A stretch of 64,000 nt of DNA from Bathymodiolus brooksi. Lineage: Eukaryota; Mollusca; Bivalvia; Mytilida; Modiolidae. The stretch is from contig OY804588.1 in the NCBI GenBank assembly GCA_963680875.1, positions 59,284,369 to 59,348,368 of the forward strand, given 5' to 3'. The notes under the pieces are model-generated. The model made no database searches. It was not told the origin of the DNA and was given only the letters and a program-made list of their open reading frames with translations. Positions within the stretch are counted from its first letter, which is position 1. Every line of letters starts with the position of its first letter. The translations under genes and the position numbers were made by a program. Below, one piece after another: positions 63,990 through 64,000 of the stretch.

Positions 63990-64000
63990 CAGATACTACA

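Overview
This is a window of animal nuclear DNA, most likely from a marine mollusc (probably a bivalve). It is AT-rich, has spliceosomal exon boundaries, and is packed with tRNA-derived SINEs, CR1/L1/RTE-like LINE remnants, many MITEs and foldback elements, minisatellites, and a Polinton/adintovirus-like element. There are no operons, no ribosome binding sites and no CRISPR array. The only convincing host gene is the first coding exon of a Rieske cholesterol 7-desaturase (Neverland/DAF-36 type) at 55,856-56,312 on the + strand. An intact 286-codon reading frame of an unrecognised family lies at 50,542-51,402 on the - strand. Almost everything else is mobile or repetitive DNA, much of it nested, so insertion order can often be read directly.

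Layout. 49-3,956: a 1,954-bp tandem duplication whose breakpoint lies in a MITE. 3.9-12 kb: MITEs, a minisatellite, SINEs, palindromic modules, the first copy of a ~970-bp repeat (R1) and a further tandem duplication. 14,008-16,730: a Tigger-like element with TA target-site duplication, split by a 3' LINE fragment. 17,095-21,596: a 4.5-kb inverted-repeat element with an exact 8-bp target-site duplication; it holds a fragment of an unrecognised protein family and two opposite R1 copies, one of them split by a MITE. 22.6-23.3 kb: a MITE inside a SINE. 23,662-30,734: a 7.1-kb element with ~95-bp terminal inverted repeats and TTAA on both sides. It carries a P2X7-C-terminal-like exon (+) and, converging on it, a decayed multi-exon gene (-) whose last three exons splice in phase.

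32,066-43,446 is the centrepiece: an 11.4-kb composite flanked by an exact 9-bp direct repeat. Its core is a Polinton/adintovirus-type block: integrase with chromodomain, penton-like minor capsid protein, small basic pX-like protein, and double-jelly-roll major capsid protein. Two very large inverted arms (3.76 and 5.07 kb) flank this core, built mainly from a ~187-bp satellite (12 units left, 19 right). The 3' part of the capsid gene is present in both arms, so the arms appear to come from inverted duplication of one end. The flanking duplication suggests the rearranged structure then moved as a unit. No polymerase, ATPase or protease gene is visible, and several genes are broken, so it is a defective remnant.

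43-64 kb: quieter AT-rich sequence with SINEs, a hAT-like MITE, foldback elements, an ORF1/endonuclease LINE fragment beside the 286-codon frame, an RTE-like reverse-transcriptase fragment, the desaturase exon, a decayed Tc1/mariner-superfamily transposase in what would be its first intron, and several tandem repeats.

Limits: boundaries of old repeats are approximate. Family names rest on recognised motifs, not on searches. No copy numbers or identities were computed beyond hand alignment.
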